This document shows, piece by piece, positions 32,931 through 44,226 of a stretch of DNA of 64,000 nucleotides. The translations under genes and the position numbers were made by a program. The notes under the pieces are model-generated. The model was not told the origin of the DNA. It saw nothing but the letters and a program-made list of their open reading frames with translations, and did not search any database. Every line of letters begins with the position of its first letter. The stretch's first letter is position 1. Origin of the DNA: Tritrichomonas musculus (Eukaryota; Parabasalia; Tritrichomonadida; Tritrichomonadidae); the NCBI GenBank assembly GCA_039105265.1, contig JAPFFF010000091.1, positions 1-64,000 of the forward strand, in the 5' to 3' direction.

Positions 32931-34898
32931 GTTGCTCCTTGGCTAAGTTGTTTTTTGGATGAGTTGCTTCTTGGGTAAGTTGTTCCTTTGCTGAGTTGTT
33001 TCTTGGCTGGATTGTTTCTTGGCTGAGTTGTTTCTTGGCTGAGTTGCTCCTTGGCTGAGTTGCTCCTTGGGTAAGTTGTTCCTTGGCTGAGTTGTTCCTT
33101 TGCTGAGTTGTTTCTTGGCTGAATTGTTCTTTGGCTGAGTTGTTCCTTGGCTGAGTTGTTCCTTGGCTAAGTTGTTTTTTGGCTGAGTTGCTCCTTGGCT
33201 AAGTTGATTTTTGGCTGAGTTGCTTCTTGGGTAAGTTGTTCCTTTGCTGAATTGTTTCTTGGCTGAGTTGTTCCTTGGCTGAGTTGCTCCTTGGCTGAGT
33301 TGCTCCTTGGGTAAGTTGTTCCTTTGCTGAGTTGTTTCTTGGCTGGATTGTTCCTTGGCTGAGTTGTTTCTTGGCTGAGTTGCTCCTTGGCTGAGTTGCT
33401 CCTTGGGTAAGTTGTTCCTTGGCTGAGTTGTTCCTTTGCTGAGTTGTTTCTTGGCTGAATTGTTCTTTGGCTGAGTTGTTCCTTGGCTGAGTTGTTCCTT
33501 GGCTAAGTTGTTCTTTGGCTGAGTTGTTCCTTTGCTGAGTTGTTTCTTGGCTGAGTTGCTCCTTGGCTAAGTTGATTTTTGGCTGAGTTGCTTCTTGGGT
33601 AAGTTGTTCCTTTGCTGAGTTGTTTCTTGGCTGAATTGTTCCTTGGCTGAGTTGTTTCTTGGCTGAGTTGCTCCTTGGCTGAGTTGCTTCTTGGGTAAGT
33701 TGTTCCTTTGCTGAGTTGTTTCTTGGCTGGATTGTTCCTTGGCTGAGTTGTTTCTTGGCTGAGTTGCTCCTTGGCTGAGTTGCTCCTTGGGTAAGTTGTT
33801 CCTTGGCTGAGTTGTTCCTTTGCTGAGTTGTTTCTTGGCTGAATTGTTCTTTGGCTGAGTTGTTCCTTGGCTGAGTTGTTCCTTGGCTAAGTTGTTCCTT
33901 GGCTGAGTTGTTCCTTTGCTGAGTTGTTTCTTGGCTGAGTTGCTCCTTGGCTAAGTTGTTTCTTGGCTGAATTGTTCCTTTACTGAGTTGTTTCTTGGCT
34001 GAATTGTTCCTTGGCTGAGTTGTTTCTTGGCTGAATTGTTCATTGGCTGAGTTGTTTCTTGGCTGAGTTGTTTCTTGGCTGAGTTGTTTCTTGGCTGAAT
34101 TGTTCCTTGGCTGAGTTGTTTCTTGGCTGAATTGTTCCTTGGCTGAATTGTTCTTTGGCTGAGTTGTTCCTTGGCTGAGTTGTTCCTTGGCTAAGTTGTT
34201 CCTTGGCTGAGTTGTTCCTTTGCTGAGTTGTTTCTTGGCTGAATTGCTCCTTGGGTAAGTTGTTCCTTGGCTGAGTTGTTCCTTTACTGAGTTGTTTCTT
34301 GGCTGAATTGTTCCTTGGCTGAGTTGTTTCTTGGCTGAATTGTTCATTGGCTGAGTTGTTTCTTGGCTGAGTTGTTTCTTGGCTGAATTGTTCCTTGGCT
34401 GAGTTGTTTCTTGGCTGAATTGTTCCTTGGCTGAATTGTTCCTTGGCTGAGTTGTTTCTTGGCTGAGTTGCTCCTTGGCTGAGTTGCTCCTTGGGTAAGT
34501 TGTTCCTTGGCTGAGTTGTTCCTTTGCTGAGTTGTTTCTTGGCTGAATTGTTCCTTGGCTGAGTTGTTTCTTGGCTGAATTGTTCATTGGCTGAATTGTT
34601 TCTTGGCTGAGTTGTTTCTTGGCTGAGTTGCTCCTTGGCTGAGTTGCTCCTTGGGTAAGTTGTTCCTTGGCTGAGTTGTTCCTTTGCTGAGTTGTTTCTT
34701 GGCTGAATTGTTCCTTGGCTGAATTGTTCCTTGGCTGAGTTGTTTCTTGGCTGAGTTGCTCCTTGGCTGAGTTGCTCCTTGGGTAAGTTGTTCCTTGGCT
34801 GAGTTGTTCCTTTGCTGAGTTGTTTCTTGGCTGAATTGTTCCTTGGCTGAGTTGTTTCTTGGCTGAATTGTTCATTGGCTGAGTTGTTCCTTGGCTGA
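32931..34898. repeat. C domain passing into B domain
   Basis: It begins with GTTGCTCCTTGGCTAA and k at 32931-32962, then GTTGCTTCTTGGGTAA, f and m. These are the C signature, which recurs with the same opening at 37235 and, with GGCTGA for GGATGA, at 42339, 47315 and 55427. Monomers l and ATTGTTCTTTGGCTGA follow. From about 33950 it becomes B type with i monomers near 34035, 34339, 34579 and 34867, and ends at j at 34899. Confidence 0.82.
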
Positions 34899-35826
34899 GT
34901 TGCTCCTTGTCTGAGTTGCTCCTTGGGTAAGTTGTTCCTTTGCTGAGTTGTTCCTTTGCTGAGTTGTTTCTTGGCTGAATTGTTCCTTGGCTGAGTTGTT
35001 TCTTGGCTGAGATGTTTCTTTGCTAAGTTGTTCCTTGGCTGAGTTGTTTCTTGGGTAAGTTGTTCCTTGGCTGAGTTGTTTCTTGGCTGAGTTGTTCCTT
35101 GGCTGAGTTGTTCCTTGGCTGAGTTGTTTCTTGGCTGAGATGTTTCTTTGCTAAGTTGTTCCTTGGCTGAGTTGTTTCTTGGGTAAGTTGTTTCTTGGCT
35201 GAGTTGTTTCTTGGCTGAGTTGTTTCTTGGCTGAGTTGTTTCTTGGCTGAGTTGTCTCTTGGCTGAGTTGTTTCTTGGCTGAATTGTTCCTTGGCTGAGT
35301 TGTTTCTTGGCTGAGATGTTTCTTTGCTAAGTTATTCCTTGGCTGAGTTGTTTCTTGGGTAAGTTGTTCCTTGGCTGAGTTGTTTCTTGGCTGAGTTGTT
35401 TCTTGGCTGAGTTGCTCCTTGGCTGAGTTGCTCCTTGGGTAAGTTGTTCCTTGGCTGAGTTGTTTCTTGGCTGAGTTGTTTCTTGGCTGAATTGTTCCTT
35501 GGCTGAGTTGTTTCTTGGCTGAATTGTTCATTGGCTGAATTGTTCCTTGGCTGAGTTGTTTCTTGGCTGAGTTGCTCCTTGGCTGAGTTGCTCCTTGGCT
35601 GAGTTGTTTCTTGGCTGAGTTGTCTCTTGGCTGAGTTGTTTCTTGGCTGAATTGTTCCTTGGCTGAGTTGTTTCTTGGCTGAGTTGCTCCTTGGCTGAGT
35701 TGCTCCTTGGGTAAGTTGTTCCTTGGCTGAGTTGTTCCTTTGCTGAGTTGTTTCTTGGCTGAATTGTTCCTTGGCTGAGTTGTTTCTTGGCTAAATTGTT
35801 CATTGGCTGAGTTGTTCCTTGGCTGA
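34899..35826. repeat. 928-bp mini-unit: short A head plus B tail
   Basis: Between landmark j at 34899 and j at 35827 (58 monomers). The head has the CTCTT monomer at 35251, 352 bp after j, then few d monomers, then g-h and i monomers (near 35523). A second CTCTT monomer lies near 35619. It resembles the two 736-bp mini-units but is not the same length. Confidence 0.75.
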
Positions 35827-37234
35827 GTTGCTCCTTGTCTGAGTTGCTCCTTGGGTAAGTTGTTTTTTTGCTGAGTTGTTCCTTTGCTGAGTTGTTTCTT
35901 TGCTAAGTTGTTCCTTGGCTGAGTTGTTTCTTGGGTAAGTTGTTCCTTGGCTGAGTTGTTTCTTGGCTGAGTTGTTCCTTGGCTGAGTTGTTCCTTGGCT
36001 GAGTTGTTCCTTGGCTGAGTTGTTTCTTGGGTAAGTTGTTTCTTGGCTGAGTTGTTTCTTGGCTGAGTTGTTTCTTGGCTGAGTTGTTTCTTGGCTGAGT
36101 TGTCTCTTGGCTGAGTTGTTTCTTGGCTGAATTGTTCCTTGGCTGAGTTGTTTCTTGGCTGAGATGTTTCTTTGCTAAGTTGTTCCTTGGCTGAGTTGTT
36201 TCTTGGGTAAGTTGTTCCTTGGCTGAGTTGTTTCTTGGCTGAGTTGTTTCTTGGCTGAATTGTTCCTTGGCTGAGTTGTTTCTTGGCTGAGATGTTTCTT
36301 TGCTAAGTTGTTCCTTGGCTGAGTTGTTTCTTGGGTAAGTTGTTCCTTGGCTGAGTTGTTTCTTGGGTAAGTTGTTCCTTGGCTGAGTTGTTCCTTGGCT
36401 GAGTTGTTTCTTGGCTGAGATGTTTCTTTGCTAAGTTGTTCCTTGGCTGAGTTGTTTCTTGGGTAAGTTGTTCCTTGGCTGAGTTGTTTCTTGGCTGAGT
36501 TGTTTCTTGGCTGAGTTGTTCCTTGGCTGAGTTGTTTCTTGGCTGAGTTGTTTCTTGGCTGAATTGTTCCTTGGCTGAATTGTTCCTTGGCTGAGTTGTT
36601 TCTTGGCTGAGATGTTTCTTTGCTAAGTTGTTCCTTGGCTGAGTTGTTTCTTGGGTAAGTTGTTCCTTGGCTGATTTGTTTCTTTGCTGAGTTGTTCCTT
36701 GGCTGAGTTGTTCCTTGGCTGAGTTGTTTCTTGGCTGAGATGTTTCTTTGCTAAGTTGTTCCTTGGCTGAGTTGTTTCTTGGGTAAGTTGTTCCTTGGCT
36801 GAGTTGTTTCTTGGCTGAGTTGTTTCTTGGCTGAGTTGTTTCTTGGCTGAATTGTTCCTTGGCTGAGTTGTTTCTTGGCTGAGATGTTTCTTTGCTAAGT
36901 TGTTCCTTGGCTGAGTTGTTTCTTGGGTAAGTTGTTCCTTGGCTGAGTTGTTTCTTGGCTGAGTTGTTTCTTGGCTGAATTGTTCCTTGGCTGAGTTGTT
37001 TCTTGGCTGAGATGTTTCTTTGCTAAGTTGTTCCTTGGCTGAGTTGTTTCTTGGGTAAGTTGTTCCTTGGCTGAGTTGTTTCTTGGCTGAATTGTTCCTT
37101 GGCTGAGTTGTTTCTTGGCTGAATTGTTCCTTGGCTGAGTTGTTTCTTGGCTGAGTTGTTTCTTGGCTGAATTGTTCCTTGGCTGAGTTGTTTCTTGGCT
37201 GAATTGTTCCTTGGCTGAGTTGTTTCTTGGCTGA
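35827..37234. repeat. Type A satellite domain
   Basis: Landmark j at 35827 is followed by h, a T-rich variant (GTTGTTTTTTTGCTGA near 35859) and f. The CTCTT monomer is at 36099, only 272 bp after j, so five monomers are missing from the head. Regular 128/144-bp A units follow, then an a/e run into the C domain at 37235. Confidence 0.8.
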
Positions 37235-39394
37235 GTTGCTCCTTGGCTAAGTTGTTTTTTGGATGAGTTGCTTCTTGGGTAAGTTGTTCCTTTGCTGCGT
37301 TGTTTCTTGGCTGGATTGTTTCTTGGCTGAGTTGTTTCTTGGCTGAGTTGCTCCTTGGCTGAGTTGCTCCTTGGGTAAGTTGTTCCTTGGCTGAGTTGTT
37401 CCTTTGCTGAGTTGTTTCTTGGCTGAATTGTTCTTTGGCTGAGTTGTTCCTTGGCTGAGTTGTTCCTTGGCTAAGTTGTTTTTTGGCTGAGTTGCTCCTT
37501 GGCTAAGTTGATTTTTGGCTGAGTTGCTTCTTGGGTAAGTTGTTCCTTTGCTGAGTTGTTTCTTGGCTGAATTGTTCCTTTCCTGAATTGTTTCTTGGCT
37601 GAGTTGTTCCTTGGCTGAGTTGCTCCTTGGCTGAGTTGCTCCTTGGGTAAGTTGTTCCTTTGCTGAGTTGTTTCTTGGCTGGATTGTTCCTTGGCTGAGT
37701 TGTTTCTTGGCTGAGTTGCTCCTTGGCTGAGTTGCTCCTTGGGTAAGTTGTTCCTTGGCTGAGTTGTTCCTTTGCTGAGTTGTTTCTTGGCTGAATTGTT
37801 CTTTGGCTGAGTTGTTCCTTGGCTGAGTTGTTCCTTGGCTAAGTTGTTCTTTGGCTGAGTTGTTCCTTTGCTGAGTTGTTTCTTGGCTGAGTTGCTCCTT
37901 GGCTAAGTTGATTTTTGGCTGAGTTGCTTCTTGGGTAAGTTGTTCCTTTGCTGAGTTGTTTCTTGGCTGAATTGTTCCTTGGCTGAGTTGTTTCTTGGCT
38001 GAGTTGCTCCTTGGCTGAGTTGTTTCTTGGCTGAATTGTTCCTTGGCTGAGTTGTTTCTTGGCTGGATTGTTCCTTGGCTGAGTTGTTTCTTGGCTGAGT
38101 TGCTCCTTGGCTGAGTTGCTCCTTGGGTAAGTTGTTCCTTGGCTGAGTTGTTCCTTTGCTGAGTTGTTTCTTGGCTGAATTGTTCTTTGGCTGAGTTGTT
38201 CCTTGGCTGAGTTGTTCCTTGGCTAAGTTGTTCCTTGGCTGAGTTGTTCCTTTGCTGAGTTGTTTCTTGGCTGAGTTGCTCCTTGGCTAAGTTGTTTCTT
38301 GGCTGAATTGTTCCTTTACTGAGTTGTTTCTTGGCTGAATTGTTCCTTGGCTGAGTTGTTTCTTGGCTGAATTGTTCCTTGGCTGAATTGTTCTTTGGCT
38401 GAGTTGTTCCTTGGCTGAGTTGTTCCTTGGCTAAGTTGTTCCTTGGCTGAGTTGTTTCTTGGCTGAATTGTTCCTTGGCTGAATTGTTCTTTGGCTGAGT
38501 TGTTCCTTGGCTGAGTTGTTCCTTGGCTGAGTTGTTTCTTGGCTGAGTTGTTTCTTGGCTGAGTTGTTTCTTGGCTGAATTGTTCCTTGGCTGAGTTGTT
38601 TCTTGGCTGAATTGTTCCTTGGCTGAATTGTTCTTTGGCTGAGTTGTTCCTTGGCTGAGTTGTTCCTTGGCTAAGTTGTTCCTTGGCTGAGTTGTTCCTT
38701 TGCTGAGTTGTTTCTTGGCTGAATTGCTCCTTGGGTAAGTTGTTCCTTGGCTGAGTTGTTCCTTTACTGAGTTGTTTCTTGGCTGAATTGTTCCTTGGCT
38801 GAGTTGTTTCTTGGCTGAATTGTTCATTGGCTGAGTTGTTTCTTGGCTGAGTTGTTTCTTGGCTGAGTTGTTTCTTGGCTGAATTGTTCCTTGGCTGAGT
38901 TGTTTCTTGGCTGAATTGTTCCTTGGCTGAATTGTTCCTTGGCTGAGTTGTTTCTTGGCTGAGTTGCTCCTTGGCTGAGTTGCTCCTTGGGTAAGTTGTT
39001 CCTTGGCTGAGTTGTTCCTTTGCTGAGTTGTTTCTTGGCTGAATTGTTCCTTGGCTGAGTTGTTTCTTGGCTGAATTGTTCATTGGCTGAATTGTTCCTT
39101 GGCTGAGTTGTTTCTTGGCTGAGTTGCTCCTTGGCTGAGTTGCTCCTTGGGTAAGTTGTTCCTTGGCTGAGTTGTTCCTTTGCTGAGTTGTTTCTTGGCT
39201 GAATTGTTCCTTGGCTGAATTGTTCCTTGGCTGAGTTGTTTCTTGGCTGAGTTGCTCCTTGGCTGAGTTGCTCCTTGGGTAAGTTGTTCCTTGGCTGAGT
39301 TGTTCCTTTGCTGAGTTGTTTCTTGGCTGAATTGTTCCTTGGCTGAGTTGTTTCTTGGCTGAATTGTTCATTGGCTGAGTTGTTCCTTGGCTGA
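37235..39394. repeat. C domain passing into B domain
   Basis: It opens like 32931 with GTTGCTCCTTGGCTAA, k and GTTGCTTCTTGGGTAA. One of only two CpGs seen lies at 37298-37299 (an f-type monomer ending GCTGCG). A unique GTTCCTTTCCTGA-type monomer lies near 37571. The B part has ATTGTTCTTTGGCTGA and i monomers at 38819, 39075 and 39363 (256 and 288 bp apart) before j at 39395. Confidence 0.82.
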
Positions 39395-42300
39395 GTTGCT
39401 CCTTGTCTGAGTTGCTCCTTGGGTAAGTTGTTCCTTTGCTGAGTTGTTCCTTTGCTGAGTTGTTTCTTGGCTGAATTGTTCCTTGGCTGAGTTGTTTCTT
39501 GGCTGAGATGTTTCTTTGCTAAGTTGTTCCTTGGCTGAGTTGTTTCTTGGGTAAGTTGTTCCTTGGCTGAGTTGTTTCTTGGCTGAGTTGTTCCTTGGCT
39601 GAGTTGTTCCTTGGCTGAGTTGTTTCTTGGCTGAGATGTTTCTTTGCTAAGTTGTTCCTTGGCTGAGTTGTTTCTTGGGTAAGTTGTTTCTTGGCTGAGT
39701 TGTTTCTTGGCTGAGTTGTTTCTTGGCTGAGTTGTTTCTTGGCTGAGTTGTCTCTTGGCTGAGTTGTTTCTTGGCTGAATTGTTCCTTGGCTGAGTTGTT
39801 TCTTGGCTGAGATGTTTCTTTGCTAAGTTGTTCCTTGGCTGAGTTGTTTCTTGGGTAAGTTGTTCCTTGGCTGAGTTGTTTCTTGGCTGAGTTGTTTCTT
39901 GGCTGAATTGTTCCTTGGCTGAGTTGTTTCTTGGCTGAGATGTTTCTTTGCTAAGTTGTTCCTTGGCTGAGTTGTTTCTTGGGTAAGTTGTTCCTTGGCT
40001 GAGTTGTTTCTTGGGTAAGTTGTTCCTTGGCTGAGTTGTTCCTTGGCTGAGTTGTTTCTTGGCTGAGATGTTTCTTTGCTAAGTTGTTCCTTGGCTGAGT
40101 TGTTTCTTGGGTAAGTTGTTCCTTGGCTGAGTTGTTTCTTGGCTGAGTTGTTTCTTGGCTGAGTTGTTCCTTGGCTGAGTTGTTTCTTGGCTGAGTTGTT
40201 TCTTGGCTGAATTGTTCCTTGGCTGAATTGTTCCTGGGCTGAGTTGTTTCTTGGCTGAGATGTTTCTTTGCTAAGTTGTTCCTTGGCTGAGTTGTTCCTT
40301 TGCTGAGTTGTTTCTTGGCTGAATTGTTCCTTGGCTGAGTTGTTTCTTGGCTGAGATGTTTCTTTGCTAAGTTGTTCCTTGGCTGAGTTGTTTCTTGGGT
40401 AAGTTGTTCCTTGGCTGAGTTGTTTCTTGGCTGAGTTGTTCCTTGGCTGAGTTGTTCCTTGGCTGAGTTGTTTCTTGGCTGAGATGTTTCTTTGCTAAGT
40501 TGTTCCTTGGCTGAGTTGTTTCTTGGGTAAGTTGTTTCTTGGCTGAGTTGTTTCTTGGCTGAGTTGTTTCTTGGCTGAGTTGTTTCTTGGCTGAGTTGTC
40601 TCTTGGCTGAGTTGTTTCTTGGCTGAATTGTTCCTTGGCTGAGTTGTTTCTTGGCTGAGATGTTTCTTTGCTAAGTTGTTCCTTGGCTGAGTTGTTTCTT
40701 GGGTAAGTTGTTCCTTGGCTGAGTTGTTTCTTGGCTGAGTTGTTTCTTGGCTGAATTGTTCCTTGGCTGAGTTGTTTCTTGGCTGAGATGTTTCTTTGCT
40801 AAGTTGTTCCTTGGCTGAGTTGTTTCTTGGGTAAGTTGTTCCTTGGCTGAGTTGTTTCTTGGGTAAGTTGTTCCTTGGCTGAGTTGTTCCTTGGCTGAGT
40901 TGTTTCTTGGCTGAGATGTTTCTTTGCTAAGTTGTTCCTTGGCTGAGTTGTTTCTTGGGTAAGTTGTTCCTTGGCTGAGTTGTTTCTTGGCTGAGTTATT
41001 TCTTGGCTGAGTTGTTCCTTGGCTGAGTTGTTTCTTGGCTGAGTTGTTTCTTGGCTGAATTGTTTCTTGGCTGAATTGTTCCTTGGCTGAGTTGTTTCTT
41101 GGCTGAATTGTTCCTTGGCTGAATTGTTCTTTGGCTGAGTTGTTCCTTGGCTGAGTTGTTCCTTGGCTAAGTTGTTCCTTGGCTGAGTTGTTCCTTTGCT
41201 GAGTTGTTTCTTGGCTGAATTGCTCCTTGGGTAAGTTGTTCCTTGGCTGAGTTGTTCCTTTACTGAGTTGTTTCTTGGCTGAATTGTTCCTTGGCTGAGT
41301 TGTTTCTTGGCTGAATTGTTCATTGGCTGAGTTGTTCCTTGGCTGAGTTGTTCCTTTGCTGAGTTGTTTCTTGGCTGAATTGCTCCTTGGGTAAGTTGTT
41401 CCTTGGCTGAGTTGTTCCTTTACTGAGTTGTTTCTTGGCTGAATTGTTCCTTGGCTGAGTTGTTTCTTGGCTGAATTGTTCATTGGCTGAATTGTTTCTT
41501 GGCTGAGTTGTTTCTTGGCTGAGTTGTTTCTTGGCTGAATTGTTCATTGGCTGAGTTGTTTCTTGGCTGAGTTGTTTCTTGGCTGAGTTGTTTCTTGGCT
41601 GAATTGTTCCTTGGCTGAGTTGTTTCTTGGCTGAATTGTTCCTTGGCTGAATTGTTCCTTGGCTGAGTTGTTTCTTGGCTGAGTTGCTCCTTGGCTGAGT
41701 TGCTCCTTGGGTAAGTTGTTCCTTGGCTGAGTTGTTCCTTTGCTGAGTTGTTTCTTGGCTGAATTGTTCCTTGGCTGAGTTGTTTCTTGGCTGAATTGTT
41801 CATTGGCTGAGTTGTTCCTTGGCTAAGTTGTTCCTTGGCTGAGTTGTTTCTTGGCTGAATTGTTCCTTGGCTGAATTGTTCTTTGGCTGAGTTGTTCCTT
41901 GGCTGAGTTGTTCCTTGGCTGAGTTGTTTCTTGGCTGAGTTGTTTCTTGGCTGAGTTGTTTCTTGGCTGAATTGTTCCTTGGCTGAGTTGTTTCTTGGCT
42001 GAATTGTTCCTTGGCTGAATTGTTCTTTGGCTGAGTTGTTCCTTGGCTGAGTTGTTCCTTGGCTAAGTTGTTTCTTGGCTGAATTGTTCCTTGGCTGAGT
42101 TGTTTCTTGGCTGAGATGTTTCTTTGCTAAGTTGTTCCTTGGCTGAGTTGTTTCTTGGGTAAGTTGTTCCTTGGCTGAGTTGTTTCTTGGCTGAATTGTT
42201 CCTTGGCTGAGTTGTTTCTTGGCTGAATTGTTCCTTGGCTGAGTTGTTTCTTGGCTGAGTTGTTTCTTGGCTGAATTGTTCCTTGGCTGAGTTGTTTCTT

Positions 42301-44226
42301 GGCTGAATTGTTCCTTGGCTGAGTTGTTTCTTGGCTGAGTTGCTCCTTGGCTAAGTTGTTTTTTGGCTGAGTTGCTTCTTGGGTAAGTTGTTCCTTTGCT
42401 GAGTTGTTTCTTGGCTGGATTGTTTCTTGGCTGAGTTGTTTCTTGGCTGAGTTGCTCCTTGGCTGAGTTGCTCCTTGGGTAAGTTGTTCCTTGGCTGAGT
42501 TGTTCCTTGGCTGAGTTGTTTCTTGGCTGAGTTGTTCCTTGGCTGAGTTGTTTCTTGGCTGAGTTGCTCCTTGGCTGAGTTGCTCCTTGGGTAAGTTGTT
42601 CCTTGGCTGAGTTGTTCCTTTGCTGAGTTGTTTCTTGGCTGAATTGTTCTTTGGCTGAGTTGTTCCTTGGCTGAGTTGTTCCTTGGCTAAGTTGTTCTTT
42701 GGCTGAGTTGTTCCTTTGCTGAGTTGTTTCTTGGCTGAGTTGCTCCTTGGCTAAGTTGATTTTTGGCTGAGTTGCTTCTTGGGTAAGTTGTTCCTTTGCT
42801 GAGTTGTTTCTTGGCTGAATTGTTCCTTGGCTGAGTTGTTTCTTGGCTGAGTTGCTCCTTGGCTGAGTTGCTTCTTGGGTAAGTTGTTCCTTTGCTGAGT
42901 TGTTTCTTGGCTGGATTGTTCCTTGGCTGAGTTGTTTCTTGGCTGAGTTGCTCCTTGGCTGAGTTGCTCCTTGGGTAAGTTGTTCCTTGGCTGAGTTGTT
43001 CCTTTGCTGAGTTGTTTCTTGGCTGAATTGTTCTTTGGCTGAGTTGTTCCTTGGCTGAGTTGTTCCTTGGCTAAGTTGTTCCTTGGCTGAGTTGTTCCTT
43101 TGCTGAGTTGTTTCTTGGCTGAGTTGCTCCTTGGCTAAGTTGTTTCTTGGCTGAATTGTTCCTTTACTGAGTTGTTTCTTGGCTGAATTGTTCCTTGGCT
43201 GAGTTGTTTCTTGGCTGAATTGTTCCTTGGCTGAATTGTTCTTTGGCTGAGTTGTTCCTTGGCTGAGTTGTTCCTTGGCTAAGTTGTTCCTTGGCTGAGT
43301 TGTTTCTTGGCTGAATTGTTCCTTGGCTGAATTGTTCTTTGGCTGAGTTGTTCCTTGGCTGAGTTGTTCCTTGGCTGAGTTGTTTCTTGGCTGAGTTGTT
43401 TCTTGGCTGAGTTGTTTCTTGGCTGAATTGTTCCTTGGCTGAGTTGTTTCTTGGCTGAATTGTTCCTTGGCTGAATTGTTCTTTGGCTGAGTTGTTCCTT
43501 GGCTGAGTTGTTCCTTGGCTAAGTTGTTCCTTGGCTGAGTTGTTCCTTTGCTGAGTTGTTTCTTGGCTGAATTGCTCCTTGGGTAAGTTGTTCCTTGGCT
43601 GAGTTGTTCCTTTACTGAGTTGTTTCTTGGCTGAATTGTTCCTTGGCTGAGTTGTTTCTTGGCTGAATTGTTCATTGGCTGAGTTGTTTCTTGGCTGAGT
43701 TGTTTCTTGGCTGAGTTGTTTCTTGGCTGAATTGTTCCTTGGCTGAGTTGTTTCTTGGCTGAATTGTTCCTTGGCTGAATTGTTCCTTGGCTGAGTTGTT
43801 TCTTGGCTGAGTTGCTCCTTGGCTGAGTTGCTCCTTGGGTAAGTTGTTCCTTGGCTGAGTTGTTCCTTTGCTGAGTTGTTTCTTGGCTGAATTGTTCCTT
43901 GGCTGAGTTGTTTCTTGGCTGAATTGTTCATTGGCTGAATTGTTCCTTGGCTGAGTTGCTCCTTGGCTGAGTTGCTCCTTGGGTAAGTTGTTCCTTGGCT
44001 GAGTTGTTCCTTTGCTGAGTTGTTTCTTGGCTGAATTGTTCCTTGGCTGAATTGTTCCTTGGCTGAGTTGTTTCTTGGCTGAGTTGCTCCTTGGCTGAGT
44101 TGCTCCTTGGGTAAGTTGTTCCTTGGCTGAGTTGTTCCTTTGCTGAGTTGTTTCTTGGCTGAATTGTTCCTTGGCTGAGTTGTTTCTTGGCTGAATTGTT
44201 CATTGGCTGAGTTGTTCCTTGGCTGA
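39395..44226. repeat. Macro-unit of 4,832 bp, copy 1 (A then B/C)
   Basis: Runs from landmark j at 39395 to j at 44227 (302 monomers). The A part ends near 41090, with the CTCTT monomer at +352 and a TTCCTGGGCT monomer at 40231 (+836). It is followed by B monomers (i at 41315, 41475 and 41539), a brief A island around 42110-42180, the C signature at 42339, and a B tail. Compared with copy 2 at an offset of 4,832 bp it lacks a 192-bp block near 41315, carries about 192 bp extra near 43250-43480, and lacks one monomer near 43950. Confidence 0.85.

Noticed and set aside
41480-43675. A 731-codon minus-strand open reading frame, and the other long ones like it (558 codons at 33199-34875, 667 at 46504-48507), as protein-coding genes
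   Set aside because: All are the same 16-residue period in rotating frames. Each starts at the CAT of an i monomer and most stop at a GCTAA monomer. They overlap one another in different frames and have no non-repeat domain, no splice structure and no codon-position signal, which the 16-bp period makes impossible to maintain.
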